Below the pieces are notes generated by a model. That model did not search any database. It had not been told where the DNA came from and saw only the letters and a list, made by a program, of their open reading frames with translations. The position numbers and the translations under genes were made by a program. Below are positions 34,814-45,581 of a stretch of 64,000 nucleotides of DNA, one piece after another. Source of the stretch: Stagonosporopsis chrysanthemi (Eukaryota > Ascomycota > Dothideomycetes > Pleosporales > Didymellaceae); NCBI GenBank assembly GCA_022560025.1, contig JAFISE010000008.1:124001-188000 (forward strand), written 5' to 3'. Position 1 is the first letter of the stretch. Each line of letters starts with the position of its first letter.

Positions 34814-36243
34814 ATGTCTCAAGACGAGAAGGCCCGCTCCTCGGTCGACGCAGCCCGCGACACGGCTCTGCCTGTCCTGCCGACCGTCAACCCCGACGCC
34901 CCCACGCCCAAGCCAAACGCGCCGGCCTCCTTTCATCCTGCCGTCTACGTTGCGTATGTGGGAGCACTTTTGCAGCATTGAGAGCACTCGCTGACGCTGT
35001 GCAGGACATGGATCACCCTCAGTTCGAGCACAATCGTTTTCAACAAGTACATCCTGGACACTGCAAAGTTCCGTACGTGGCAGCCACCACCCTGTCTTTC
35101 GTCATCAATCACTGACGTTCTTGCCAGACTTCCCCATCTTCCTCACAACATGGCATTTGGTCTTCGCGACCGTCATGACCCAGATCCTCGCCCGCTTCAC
35201 CACAATCCTCGACTCGCGAAAGAAGGTGCCCATGACCGGAAAAGTCTACCTGCGCGCCATTGTGCCCATTGGCCTCTTCTTCAGTCTGAGTTTGATCTGC
35301 GGTAACCAGGCATACCTGTACCTCAGTGTTGCTTTTATCCAGATGCTCAAGGTGCGTGGAAGTTCTCGGCACGTCATGATTACAGGCTAACTTGCGTAGG
35401 CCACCACCCCTGTCGCTGTCCTGCTCGCAACCTGGGGCATGGGAATCGCACCTGTGAACCTCAAGGTCCTCGGAAACGTGTCCTTCATTGTCCTCGGTGT
35501 CGTCATCGCGTCATTTGGCGAGCTTCAGTTCGTCATGGTCGGTTTCCTCTTCCAGGTAGCTGGTATCGTCTTCGAAGCCACGCGTCTGGTCATGGTTGAG
35601 CGCATTCTGAGCTCCAAGGAGTTCAAGATGGACCCCCTCGTTTCGCTGTACTACTACGCTCCTGCCTGCGCCGTCATGAACACCCTCGTTCTGATCTTCA
35701 CTGAGCTGCCCACGCTCACAATGAGCGACATCCATCGCGTTGGCGGAATGACCCTCTTTGCGAACGCTGGCGTTGCCTTCCTCCTCAACGTCTCTGTTGT
35801 CTTCCTGGTATGTCTATTCGCCGTCCTTTCCAACGTGCGCGGTACTAACATCTATGTAGATCGGCAAGACCTCGTCTCTGGTCCTTACTCTCTCCGGCGT
35901 TCTCAAGGACATTCTCCTCGTTCTCGCATCCATGTTCCTCTTCCGCGACCCCGTTACCCTGATCCAGGCTTTTGGCTACAGCGTTGCGCTCGGCGGCCTT
36001 ATCTACTACAAGCTCGGTGGTGAGAAGCTGAAAGAGGCTCTCAGCGCAGGCAGCATGAAGTGGGCCGAGCTCGGTCAGAATCGTCCCGCGCTCCGCAAGC
36101 TGATGGTCTTTGGCGGCGTCATCGTCTCAATGTTCTTCATCCTCGGCAGCCTTGGTCCCCGCTACGCCCCTGATCAGACTGGCAAGCTCTACAACGGTGT
36201 CCAGAGCGGCATTGGCCACGTTCTCGGCGAGAAGGGCGCATAG
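34814..36243 (+). CDS. Triose-phosphate-translocator family (nucleotide-sugar type) transporter
   Basis: Exons 34814-34953, 35005-35072, 35128-35351, 35400-35807 and 35860-36243 give 407 aa; introns are 48-55 nt. After a soluble ~40-residue N tail come ten hydrophobic segments of the TPT/DMT fold: WITLSSSTIVFNKYILD, FPIFLTTWHLVFATVMTQIL, GNQAYLYLSVAFIQMLKATT, VLLATWGMGIAPVNLK, and IGKTSSLVLTLSGVLKDILL near the end, the last being the family's most conserved lysine-containing segment. Such proteins usually sit in Golgi or ER membranes and exchange nucleotide sugars or phosphorylated sugars. The substrate is not shown; adjacency to the divergent UGM gene is suggestive of sugar-nucleotide metabolism but unproven. 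The long leader is C/T-rich. Confidence 0.9.
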
Positions 36244-36856
36244 GCGTCAGCTACCCTAAAGGCGGATGCTCAGAATATTTGCCACATCAGGTTATACTTC
36301 TTGAATGTTTTTCTATCCTACTTTCGGAGCGGCTTTGGGATGACTTGGGTTCGGTTTTCTCGGAAAGCATAGACAAGCGGGCTCTTGTGGGCTCAGTGTA
36401 CGAGGCAGCGATCTTCGACTTTTCTGTCCTTCTTTTCCATTGCAGAGTTCAATCGCATGTCAGGGAGCAATGAGGCGAAATTGATGAGAACAAAATGCCG
36501 TACATACATAGACTTTGTAGTGCCTTGCCTGTGAAGGGTCAGATCAGGTATATACTTTTGGACTACTTAATGGTAATGAACTGTGAAGACCGTACTCAAG
36601 TTTTTCGTATAGTGTGTATGTGTATGCCACTATCCACGTGGGTTGTTCTACATGAAACGTGCAGTTGCCTTGATGGTCTAAGTTCAATCCTTCGAAGCAG
36701 CCGAGCAGCATGGATTGGTACAGTGCATACCGCAAGGTTCACATAGTCCGCTCACCATCAATCAATTGAACCTGATCTTTTAGGAGCAAGACTGACCAAC
36801 TTCAAGCCCACCCGCCCACGCAAGCACCTCACCTTTAGCATCCCTCTTATCAATAC
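36244..36856. other. Convergent intergenic region
   Basis: 613 bp between the 3' ends of the transporter and ADE2 genes. A+T is higher than in the coding flanks. No gene or repeat was recognised. Confidence 0.4.
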
Positions 36857-38560
36857 CTATTTCCCCATCTTGGTCAAATACTGCTCCCACCCACTCTCCA
36901 ACAACTCGCCATCCTTGCGCATAACCTCCTTCTCGTTCCCTTCCATCCACACCCTCAACCTCTCCCTGACTTCCTCATCCCTCGCGCCCAGTATCCTCAC
37001 CGCCAACAGCGCCGCGTTCGTGCTGTTGTTGATGCCCACCGTCGCCACCGGCTCGCCCCGCGGCATCTGCGTCATGCTCACCAGGCTGTCCCAGCCGTCC
37101 ATATGCGTTGCCTTGACGGGCAAGCCGATGACAGGCAGCGTGGTCCACGACGCGCACATGCCGGGCAAATGCGCAGCGCCACCCGCAGCGCCGATGATGA
37201 CGCGCACCGAGGTGTTGACGGCGTTTTTGGAGAAGCTGCGCAACCAGTCTGGCGTGCGGTGTGCAGACGTGATGCGTGTCGTGAAGGGGATGTGCAGTTT
37301 TTCGAGGATCTGCAAGCCCGCTTTTAGCACGGGCAGGTCCGAGTCTGAGCCCATTATCACGGCGACGAGGGGCTCCGGTGAAGGGGCTGAGGAGCGCGGG
37401 CTGGGCGTTTTGCCCTTTTGCGAGTCCACGAAGTCGACGAGCGGCTGCATGGCCGCCTCTGCTTCGCGCAGCGTTGGGCGGGTCAGCGTCAGGTGGCCCA
37501 TTTTGCGGCCGGGGCGGCTGTCGCCTTTGCCGTAGAGGTGGATGGAGGCGTCTGAGTTTTCGAGAGCGAACTGGGCGACCTTCTTGTCCGAGTCGGGGGT
37601 TGCGGCACCGAGGATGTTGAGCATGATGGCCGGTTCCTTGAGGCGCAGCTGGTAGGGTTTGATGGGGATGTCGAGGATGGCGCGCAGGTGGGCGTCGTAC
37701 TGGGAGATGGGGCAGGCTTCGATGGTGTAGTGGCCTGAGTTGTGGGGGCGGGGGGCAATCTCGTTGATGAGAAGGGAGTCGTCTTTGAGGAGGAACATTT
37801 CGACTCCGAAGACGCCTTTGCCTTCGAATGCGGCGATGGCTTTCTTGGCAAGATCTTGAGCGCGCTGCGAAGTGGATGGAGAGACGTTGCGCGGAGGTGT
37901 GTAGGTGAGCTTGCAGATGCTGTCCTCATGAACTGTCTCGACAGTAGGGAAGGACAAGACGCCGTCCTTGGTCTTGACAACCATGACAGCCAGCTCCATG
38001 CTAAAGTCCGCCCACTTCTCCGCATACAAGGGACGGCCACCCAGTGCCTTGACCGCAGCGTCGAAGTCCGCCTCGCTCTTGACTACAAAGTTGCCCTTGC
38101 CATCGTACGCCTCCGTCTTGCTCTTGAGCATGTAAGGGTAGCCGTATTGAAGTCCCACCTCTTTCAAGCCCTCTGTCCCCTTGCCCTCCAAATCAATACT
38201 TTCGGCAACATCGACTCCGTGCTGCTTGAGATGCAGTTTCTGCGCGTACTTGTCCTTGATGGTGCGCAGTGTCTTCCAGCTGGGCTCGACCGTGACCTGC
38301 CCCGCAACTTCCTCGAGCATGTGCGTGTCGACGTGCTCAATCTCGACGGTCACAACGTCACACTTCTGAGCCAATTCCTTAACCTTGGCTGCATCCTTGA
38401 ACGAACCCTCAATGTGGCCGTCATGTGCTGAGATTTGCTTTGCAGGTGAGTTGGCGGTGTCCAATACATTGACTTGAATGTTGAGCCTGTTCGCGGCTTC
38501 AATGAGCATACGGCCGAGCTGGCCGCCACCGAGCACGCCCACCTTACGCAGGTCAGCCAT
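36857..38560 (-). CDS. ADE2: Phosphoribosylaminoimidazole carboxylase (bifunctional PurK-PurE)
   Basis: Single exon, 567 aa, normal for fungal Ade2. The N-terminal PurK-like half begins with GVLGGGQLGRMLIEAANRL and has the ATP-grasp core (YPYMLKSKTEAYDGKGNFVV, then YAEKWADFSMELAVMVVKT and NEIAPRPHNSGHYTIEA). The C-terminal PurE half (from about residue 400) has VAVIMGSDSDLPVLKAGLQI, TSAHRTPDWL and GAAGGAAHLPGMCASWTTLP, the mutase/carboxylase active site. It converts AIR to CAIR, step six of purine biosynthesis, in the cytosol. The start MADLRKVGVLGGG is the only one that keeps the nucleotide loop at the N terminus. Confidence 0.97.
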   Translation of the reverse strand: MADLRKVGVLGGGQLGRMLIEAANRLNIQVNVLDTANSPAKQISAHDGHIEGSFKDAAKVKELAQKCDVVTVEIEHVDTHMLEEVAGQVTVEPSWKTLRTIKDKYAQKLHLKQHGVDVAESIDLEGKGTEGLKEVGLQYGYPYMLKSKTEAYDGKGNFVVKSEADFDAAVKALGGRPLYAEKWADFSMELAVMVVKTKDGVLSFPTVETVHEDSICKLTYTPPRNVSPSTSQRAQDLAKKAIAAFEGKGVFGVEMFLLKDDSLLINEIAPRPHNSGHYTIEACPISQYDAHLRAILDIPIKPYQLRLKEPAIMLNILGAATPDSDKKVAQFALENSDASIHLYGKGDSRPGRKMGHLTLTRPTLREAEAAMQPLVDFVDSQKGKTPSPRSSAPSPEPLVAVIMGSDSDLPVLKAGLQILEKLHIPFTTRITSAHRTPDWLRSFSKNAVNTSVRVIIGAAGGAAHLPGMCASWTTLPVIGLPVKATHMDGWDSLVSMTQMPRGEPVATVGINNSTNAALLAVRILGARDEEVRERLRVWMEGNEKEVMRKDGELLESGWEQYLTKMGK

Positions 38561-39092
38561 TGTGAATGTGAATCTGGGGTGTGATGGGGAGTCGTGGAGG
38601 TAGTCAAGTTGATATGACTGCTTTAGGCAAGTACGCGATTCGGGGTAGGGTCGGAGCGCCGGGCTTGTTCAATGTGGGGTGCTCGAGAAAATTTAGTTCA
38701 TGGGTTCTTCAACGAAAAACGACGATTTTGTAATTGGCCGAAGACCCGGGATCGTCTCGTTTTCACTAAGAGTTTATGATCGCAAATTGATCGCCTTGCA
38801 AGACATGTCTTGTTAAAGGCACATGCACGGTGCGTATGCACTGTCAGGAGATGATCACTACAAAAACTAACAACATGCATTCACTGTAAAGGGTATAACT
38901 TCATGAGAAAATACCATGAGCCTCGAGTGCTCATTGGTATGCGTCCATTGGATGTACGGACATTGAGTATCTTTTTGTGAACCAGCCAAGGGCTCAGGCC
39001 AGCCGTGATGCACGCTTCGTAAATCAATTCCCATGACCGTGACCACGCCAGCAACCCGGAGAAATCGTTCCACCTCAAGCTCAAGCAAACGC
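38561..39092. promoter_or_regulatory. ADE2 upstream region / RPL18 3' flank
   Basis: 532 bp holding the leftward ADE2 promoter and the 3' UTR of RPL18. No exact GCN4 or other known motif was noticed, and no gene. Confidence 0.35.
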
Positions 39093-39832
39093 TTAGACCT
39101 TGAAACCCCTGGACCTTCTGCGGCCACGAGCGCGCTCGAACTTGCGGCCCTTGGACTCGACGTAGGGCTTCTTGTTGGAGTGGGGACCAAAGCCGAAGTG
39201 CTTGACGGCCTCACGGGAGTTCTTGGGTCCACGGAGGAGGACGGTGTTGGCACCAGTGGGGAAACGGGTGGCAACCTCGTCGATGGTGAGGACCTCACCA
39301 CCAGCCTTCTCAACGCGAGCGCGGGCCGAGGCAGTGAAGCGCAGGGCGGCGACGGAGAGCTTGGGAAGCTCGAGAAGGCGGTTGTCGTCGGTGACGGTGC
39401 CGACAATGACAATGGTCTTGCCCTCGTTGTTCTTCGCGTTGGCCTTGTTGGCGGCGGTAGCGACGATCTTGGAGAGGGAGACGGGAGGGCGGTTGATCTT
39501 GGACATCATGAGACGGCGGAGGACAACCTTGTTGAAGGGCGCATCGGTGCGGCCTGCGTCGCTGTCAGCCCGCCAATTCCGCTTCCACTGCGCGCGGACG
39601 CGCATGTTCGAGGGTGGTACTTACGGGCAAGGAACTTGTACAGACGAACCAACAGCTTAACGTAGGGGTTGGTCGACTTAGGGACCTCTGTATACTCGTC
39701 AACCTCCACTCGCGAATTTTCATGTTGCGTCCGAAGGACAGCTTCGCCAGCGCATTGCTGCGCCGACTCGACGGGGGTTCACATACTGCGGTGCCCGTCT
39801 CGAACATGGTGGCGGTCGAGATCAATTCCCAT
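39093..39832 (-). CDS. RPL18: 60S ribosomal protein L18 (eL18)
   Basis: Exons 39787-39832, 39625-39687 and 39093-39553 give 189 aa (yeast 186). The first exon encodes [15 protein letters not shown]; splicing gives [20 protein letters not shown] and then [31 protein letters not shown], matching the whole protein. The C-terminal half reads [20 protein letters not shown] and ends in a basic tail ([13 protein letters not shown]). The introns are 99 nt (GTATGT, branch GTTGAC, TACAG) and 71 nt (GTAAGT..CGCAG). It is a structural protein of the large ribosomal subunit. Strongly C-ending codon use fits high expression. Confidence 0.96.
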
Positions 39833-40194
39833 CTTGACTGATTTTGCTCGTGATGTTGTCGGGGAGCTGTGGGTTAGTAACGACGATGGAACTTTGCTGG
39901 CGAATTTCGAGGTTCGAGAGTGTGGGCTTAGCGGACGCTTGGCGCGCTTTCGCTAGCGTGAGTGCACGTGACGTGTGTGGTTGTGTTTCTCCACTCTGGT
40001 GCGAGCCTCGCTTCGCCAACGAAACATTGTCTTCGAAGAGTAACCAGTAGATTCTGTAACACACGGCATGGTTAGAATCAACATTCACGGTCTTCGTTGG
40101 CTTGAAGTAGATCTATTTTTCATTGAACACAGCAATGCTGGCCCAATCGCGAAGGTGCCCAGAGCTCTCTTCCCATAACCAGACGACAACTACC
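39833..40194. promoter_or_regulatory. RPL18 upstream region
   Basis: 362 bp between the RPL18 start and the 3' end of the next leftward gene. It must contain the RPL18 promoter; no motif was identified with confidence. Confidence 0.35.
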
Positions 40195-40605
40195 TCACTG
40201 CAGCTTTCTAAGGTTCCTTTGCAATGTATCCCAATTCGTGCCAGGCCCACTATTGAACATAGATAGCGCCTCCGGCTTCACCCTCCTACAGACATCCACC
40301 ACACTTTCAAACAGCGCCGTCTGCGAAGGTACAAGCCTCAAGCCGGAGCCGATCATGATGCCGTCGAAGTGCTCAGAGCGGAGTTTGGCCTCAATCCATT
40401 GCAGGCCAGCTTCTGCGTCAGCATCGTTGATTTGGAAAGATGTGACATCGACCCCCACGTCGCGAATGCGGTTCTCGTCCGCCGTGATGGCGGCTTGGAT
40501 CTGATCGGGTGTGCCGAAGAGCTCGCGGAAGTAGGCTGGTATGTCGGAGTGGACATTCAAGCCAGCGATGAGGATCTTAAGCTGCTTGGTGGTTTGGAAA
40601 GACAT
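40195..40605 (-). CDS. Conserved-looking hypothetical protein, 136 aa
   Basis: Single exon. It starts MSFQTTKQLKILIAGLNVHS and reads like a compact alpha/beta protein: a hydrophobic strand at the start, a helix (PDQIQAAITADENRIRD), DVTSFQINDADAEAG, HFDGIMIGSGLRLVPSQT, and a last helix after NSGPGTNWDTLQRNL. No signal peptide or membrane span. The strand-then-glycine pattern FDGIMIGSGLR resembles a ligand loop of a Rossmann-like fold, but I do not recognise the family and give no function. Codon use looks coding. Confidence 0.65.
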   Translation of the reverse strand: MSFQTTKQLKILIAGLNVHSDIPAYFRELFGTPDQIQAAITADENRIRDVGVDVTSFQINDADAEAGLQWIEAKLRSEHFDGIMIGSGLRLVPSQTALFESVVDVCRRVKPEALSMFNSGPGTNWDTLQRNLRKLQ

Positions 40606-41084
40606 GACTTGTAGTACACAGTATGTTCTGTATGATTAGATGCCACCTGCTGATGCGTGACGAAGTTCAGCAATTAATACACATTAGTAGCCCTGTCACA
40701 CACTCCGTCTCGCGCTCGCTGTCATCACAGTAGCGATTGCTCGGTCATACGGCCTTCAGGAGTGGACTCTCTCCATCTGATTCTTGGATTGCAACCAATC
40801 AATGGTGCTTAAGACTGGGCATTGGTAATCTTCGCTGGCCAGTTGGCCGGATCGACGGCTCTGTCACGTCTAGGCACGACCTCACGCTGCAGAATTCCAC
40901 CAATGCGCCAAAAATTGCTGGTCTCACCACCCCATTCCATGACTTGTAGTAGCTTAATCATTTGATGTGCGGCAGGACTGTAAGCTTAGGTGATGATTTG
41001 TAATGATGCATAGGCTGGCTTGAAAGAGCTGCCTCGTCTTCATTCGCGGTATACATTACGGCCTGGAAATAAGCATCACAGCTC
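40606..41084. other. Intergenic region
   Basis: 479 bp between the leftward hypothetical gene and the 3' end of the leftward TFIIIC gene. No gene or repeat was recognised. Confidence 0.35.
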
Positions 41085-43459
41085 TTAGCCAACAAACTTC
41101 CCACCACAAAAAATACAAACATCGCAAGCCTGAGAAAGGACGCGAGCGAGTGTTACTTCAGGTTCTGCATCCGCCTCTCCTCCGGCTTCCTGTGCCCGCA
41201 TGAATTCTTCGTTCAAGAATGGGGTACTGCAGATGCCGCAGTGTTTGGTAACACCAGGCGCTTGTATGGCTATGAAGCTGATACCACATCGTGGAAATTC
41301 GTGGCCACTGGCGCAAGTCGCGGTAGTAATATCTGTGAAGGGTATAGGTGAAGAGCAAAAATCGCACTGATCCGTCGCAGTGATCATTTCATTAAGTCTT
41401 GACAGACTGTCGGTATTCTCTGGGACAGGGTCGATCTCCATGGCACCAGCACCTGCTCCGGTAGCTAACTGCTCCGGTTTGGCCTCTTCCAGCGCGCCCG
41501 TCTCTGTGTCCGAGGAGGAAAAGAGACCTTCAATCAGAGCACCGAGTTGTCTGTGATGCAACAACACTTCCTTGCTGAACGGCGTATGGGATAGTGCTGA
41601 TGGTAGCTTCTGCAGCACAGTGGCAAGTCGGTAAGAAATGAGTGTCCTTGCAAGCTCATTCGAGGCTGTGTCGTTGCAAGCATGAGCCACCAGCACGCTG
41701 TAACGATCCCTTAGTGTGTTCTCGTTAAACATTGCCTGAGTCTTGAATCTTCGGGTAAGCTCTTTGAAATCTTCCAGCTCATAATCCAAGTCGTCACCTT
41801 CAGCAACCTCTATAGGCTTGTAAGCCAACAACAGCTTGCCAACAGCTTCTTCCGCGAAAGCAGGCATCTGGTCAGCGTCCTCGACTGTGTTCTCTACTAG
41901 CTTTTTAAGCGTGAACAGAACGGCCTCTGCGGTCGTATTTCGTGTTGGAAAACTTTCGCGAATCTTGTTGTATTGTCGAAGGGTGCTGAGTGCTACCGTC
42001 CCACGCCGATCTGCTGGCGGGCCATACTCAATCGAGTCGGAAGGATGCAGACTGTTACATGCAGCAATGAAGTCTCCCAGTGGAGAAGCGGTTAGACCCC
42101 ATACCTTCGTCTTACTATGTCCTTTCAGGTCGTTCTTGACGCTGAAAAGCACCATGCTGTTTTCAAGCTTCTCTTTCCAGTTGGGGACTTTGACAGCCTC
42201 CAAGCTACCGGACGATTCTTCCACAACAGCCGTTGGAGATTGTACTGTCGACAGCAAAGAGCTGAAGTGAAGGCGGGGTGAGGCATTGTATCCGTACTCC
42301 CAGGCTATGCCCGAAACTTGATCCCAACGGCCGTCGAGATCGTGCTCGGCTTTATCTACAATGGATGCGTCTTCAACTGATATAGTCAAGTAGACCAGCC
42401 CTGAGTTCGTAAACAATGCAAGTCTGGCTTGACAGTTATGTTTCAGCTGTGGACACCAGGTTACAGAGCCACTGTATCTTAGACTGAATCCAGGATATGT
42501 GACTTCAACTCCCAGCTCGAGGTTCTGATCTCTACAAGTCACCACTCGTCCTCTGACCTCTTCGTTGGTTGCATAGGCGACAATGGACTGGTAGACATTA
42601 TCCCGTAAGATCCAAGGACTCCAGGCCACATGTGATATGAATCTTTGCTGTTTCATCAATCCATCGAAGAAGAGCGGGTCTGTAAAAGTGCTGTCGTCTC
42701 CAGGTTCAAGAGCCATGTGAGTCAATACGGTTGCAGCCCAGTTCCGTAATGATCCGAGTGTAGATGTTGGGGAGTCTAAAGAAAGGAAAAGGAGTTGGTT
42801 GTCTTCGTTTGTCGCAGCCAGGTATTGGCGACCGTACGATGTCTGTGTCCCCATTGTGTTGGCGGCACTGGGTAGAACTGGTGCCCAGGTGAATGCTCGG
42901 ATGCGCGTTCTGAGCCGCATCTGTTCTTCGGTGCTGGAAGAGATGTGGCTGGTGTGCGAAGTCTCGATGTGGGCAAAGTAGTCGGCGAGCGCATTGTTAA
43001 CGAGGAGTCTCCTGTTCCAACTAGACTCTTCCTGAAGCTTGCCTTCAGCCGACCATATTGAGAGTACCAAGTTCGACGTCAGTACTCCAAGAGCGGTTCT
43101 CCGGTATTTCGCAAGACCAGGCGGCGACCACGCTATGGCAATGGGTACGCTCGGCGATATCTCTTCGCCTATGGAGAAGTTCGACCATGGCGCAGGATCC
43201 TTGATTGGCAGTTCATCGTTGGAGAACCAGGGTACCTGCAGAGGAACATGCTGCCATTGTGGAACGTCGTTGTCCCGCTCATAGGATACAGTGTTTGGGA
43301 ACTATCCAAATGTCAGCAAGTATTAACTACGTTATTCCGTCTTCAACCTGCCAGCAACTCGACACGCTCGTCTGAAGCTAATGCGATGATGTTGTCCTGA
43401 GACCAGTCAAGCGCCTGGACACAAGACGGCCAGCACCTCAGCTCTGTTACATCCGCCAT
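41085..43459 (-). CDS. RNA polymerase III factor TFIIIC subunit (delta/90-kDa type)
   Basis: Exons 43352-43459 and 41085-43301 give 774 aa. The N terminus (MADVTELRCWPSCVQALDWS, then QDNIIALASDERVELL) and the following FPNTVSYERDNDVP.. stretch belong to a WD-like beta-propeller (TFIIIC delta N-terminal type). The C terminus is a putative TFIIIC zinc-finger domain with paired cysteines: QCDFCSSPIPF, ATCASGHEFPRCG, KHCGICSTPF and ACDVCIFCGGKFVG. The intron (43302-43351) needs a GC donor (GCAGGT) or a weak GTCGAG donor slightly upstream to keep frame. TFIIIC binds A and B boxes of tRNA genes. The gene is head-to-head with DBP3. Confidence 0.75.
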
Positions 43460-43785
43460 ATCTGTGAATATTGTTGAGTTCCAAAGACTTTTGGGCTGAC
43501 TTGATCATGTCTTGAGGTGAAGGTGGTACAGTGGGAATGCCCGTGATAGAGAAATCGGCATGGTTTGATTAGGAGTCACCGATTCATCCTGAGACTCGAG
43601 GCAATAGAATGAATCGAACCTCGAGTGCAATACTTTCAAAGGGCAGAAGGCAGCTGGAATTCAGGGTCCTGATGGCGCTTTCCCCATCTAATGCTAGCTC
43701 TCTTATCGATAAGGAAGTTGCATAGGAAAAAGTGAATTTTCCCTCCGTCGCCCCAGCCTATCCCAGACCCATAGCATAATTCAAG
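43460..43785. promoter_or_regulatory. Shared divergent promoter TFIIIC subunit / DBP3
   Basis: 326 bp between start codons of two growth-related genes. CTTATCGATAAG at 43702-43713 is a perfect 12-bp palindrome, 73 bp before the DBP3 ATG. An A/T block (GTGAATTTTCCC) follows at about 43731. The factor is unknown. Confidence 0.5.
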
Positions 43786-45581
43786 ATGGGGAAACGATCG
43801 ATTGCCGAGGTCGGCGATGCAGAGCTTTCCAGAAAGAAGAGCAAGAAGGACAAATCCGAGAAGTCCAAGAAACAGGATGTTACAGACGCAGTCGAGACGA
43901 ATGGCGACAGTGTAGCGGTTTCCGAGGCCGAGCGCAAGGCCGCGAAGAAGGCGAAGAAAGAAGCAAAGGAGGCCAAGAAAGCAAAGAAGTCTGAGTCTGC
44001 CCCTGTGACAGAGGACGAGGATGCGGCAAAGGCAGCCAGAAAAGCTGCGCGCAAAGCAGAGAAGAAGGCGGCCAAAGAAGCAGCAAGCGCTGCCACGACA
44101 GCGCCTACCTCGGTCGCGACATCAGCAGTCCCCTCGCGCGTCGAATCCTCCGCTACGAGCCCCGAACCCGCCGCAGACGGCGAATACCAAGAGGATAGGG
44201 AACTGTCCCAGCTTCCCCAGTCCGAGATTGACGCCTTCCTCACTAAGCATACCGTCACAATCGATGACCCTAAGCCTGACAAGAAGTTGCGCCCGATCAT
44301 AAATTTCAAATACCTGCCTATCAAGAACGAGGCTTTTGCCAAGTTCACAACACCAACTCCTATCCAGGCTGCGGTGTGGCCGTCGCTGCTCTCAGGACGG
44401 GACGCGATTGGTGTGGCTGAGACCGGCTCCGGCAAGACTCTGGCTTTTGGCGTGCCTTGTGTGCGCTACATCCAGTCCCTGCCGAAGAACAAGCGCAAGG
44501 GTGTGAAGGCAGTCATTGTTTCACCTACTCGCGAGTTGGCAGTTCAGATCCATGACCAACTGGTCACCTTGGCAGGTCCTGCTGGACTCGGAGTTGTCTG
44601 TGTGTACGGAGGTGTGCCCAAGCCTCCTCAAATCCAGGCCCTCCGCACAGCGTCTATCGTTGTAGCGACACCTGGTCGTCTTAACGATCTCGTGGGAGAG
44701 GGTACTTGCGATCTTAGCAGCGCCGACTATGTTGTGCTTGATGAGGCTGATCGAATGCTCGACAAGGGTTTCGAGGAGCCCATTCGTCAGATCATTACAC
44801 AGTGCCCTAAGAAGCGTCAGACACTCATGTTCACGGCGACTTGGCCCCCCTCTGTCCGCGAGCTAGCGTCTACCTTCATGGTCTCGCCTGTCAAGATCAC
44901 GATCGGTGACAATGTTTCCGGCGAGCTTCGCGCTAACGTTCGCATCACGCAACAAGTCGAGGTTGTTGATCCTCGTGATAAGGAGCAGCGTTTGCTTCAG
45001 CTCCTCAGGCAATACCAGTCTGGCAAGAACAAGGATGATCGCATTCTGGTCTTCTGCCTATACAAGAAAGAGGCTACGCGTATCGAACAGTTCATCCATA
45101 GATCGGGCTTCAGGGTAGGCGGCATCCACGGCGACCTGAGCCAGGACAAGCGCACTGCTGCATTGGCTGCGTTCAAAGAGGGCAAGGTTCCGCTACTCGT
45201 AGCTACTGATGTGGCTGCCCGTGGTCTGGATATCCCAGCTGTAAAGGTCGTCATCAATGTTACATTCCCTTTGACAGCTGAGGACTATGTCCACCGCATC
45301 GGCCGGACGGGTCGTGCCGGACAAGATGGTCTTGCGATTACGCTCTTCACCGACCACGACAAGGGCCTATCTGGATCGTAAGTCTCATCTTAGCGCACAT
45401 CTACGAACATACACTAACAACACGTAGTCTCATCAATGTGCTCAAGGCAGCCAATCAGCCTGTGCCAGAAGAGCTGATGAAGTTTGGCACTACGGTTAAG
45501 AAGAAGGGTCATGAGGCCTACGGAGCGTTCTACAAGGACACCGGTGACATGAAGGCGGCGACGAAGATTACATTCGATTAG
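43786..45581 (+). CDS. DBP3: ATP-dependent RNA helicase DBP3 (DEAD-box)
   Basis: Exons 43786-45377 and 45428-45581 (50-bp intron, GTAAGT..GTAG) give 581 aa. A Lys/Ala/Glu-rich nucleolar N tail of ~130 residues ([20 protein letters not shown]) precedes the helicase core: Q-motif region [13 protein letters not shown], motif I AETGSGKT, Ia PTRELA, II DEAD, III TAT (usual SAT), [23 protein letters not shown] and [12 protein letters not shown]. The short second exon restores [20 protein letters not shown] and the Dbp3 ending [10 protein letters not shown]. Dbp3 helps 60S subunit pre-rRNA processing in the nucleolus. Without the splice the protein would lose this end. Confidence 0.95.

Noticed and set aside
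37742..38431. 229-codon plus-strand ORF
   Set aside because: Antisense shadow of ADE2.
43600..43640. tRNA-like T-loop GGTTCGATTC on the minus strand
   Set aside because: The flanking T-stem does not pair and no acceptor or anticodon arm can be built.
43758..44435. 225-codon minus-strand ORF rich in Ser/Phe/Ala
   Set aside because: Antisense of the Lys/Ala-rich DBP3 N tail; hydrophobicity comes from the complementary codons.
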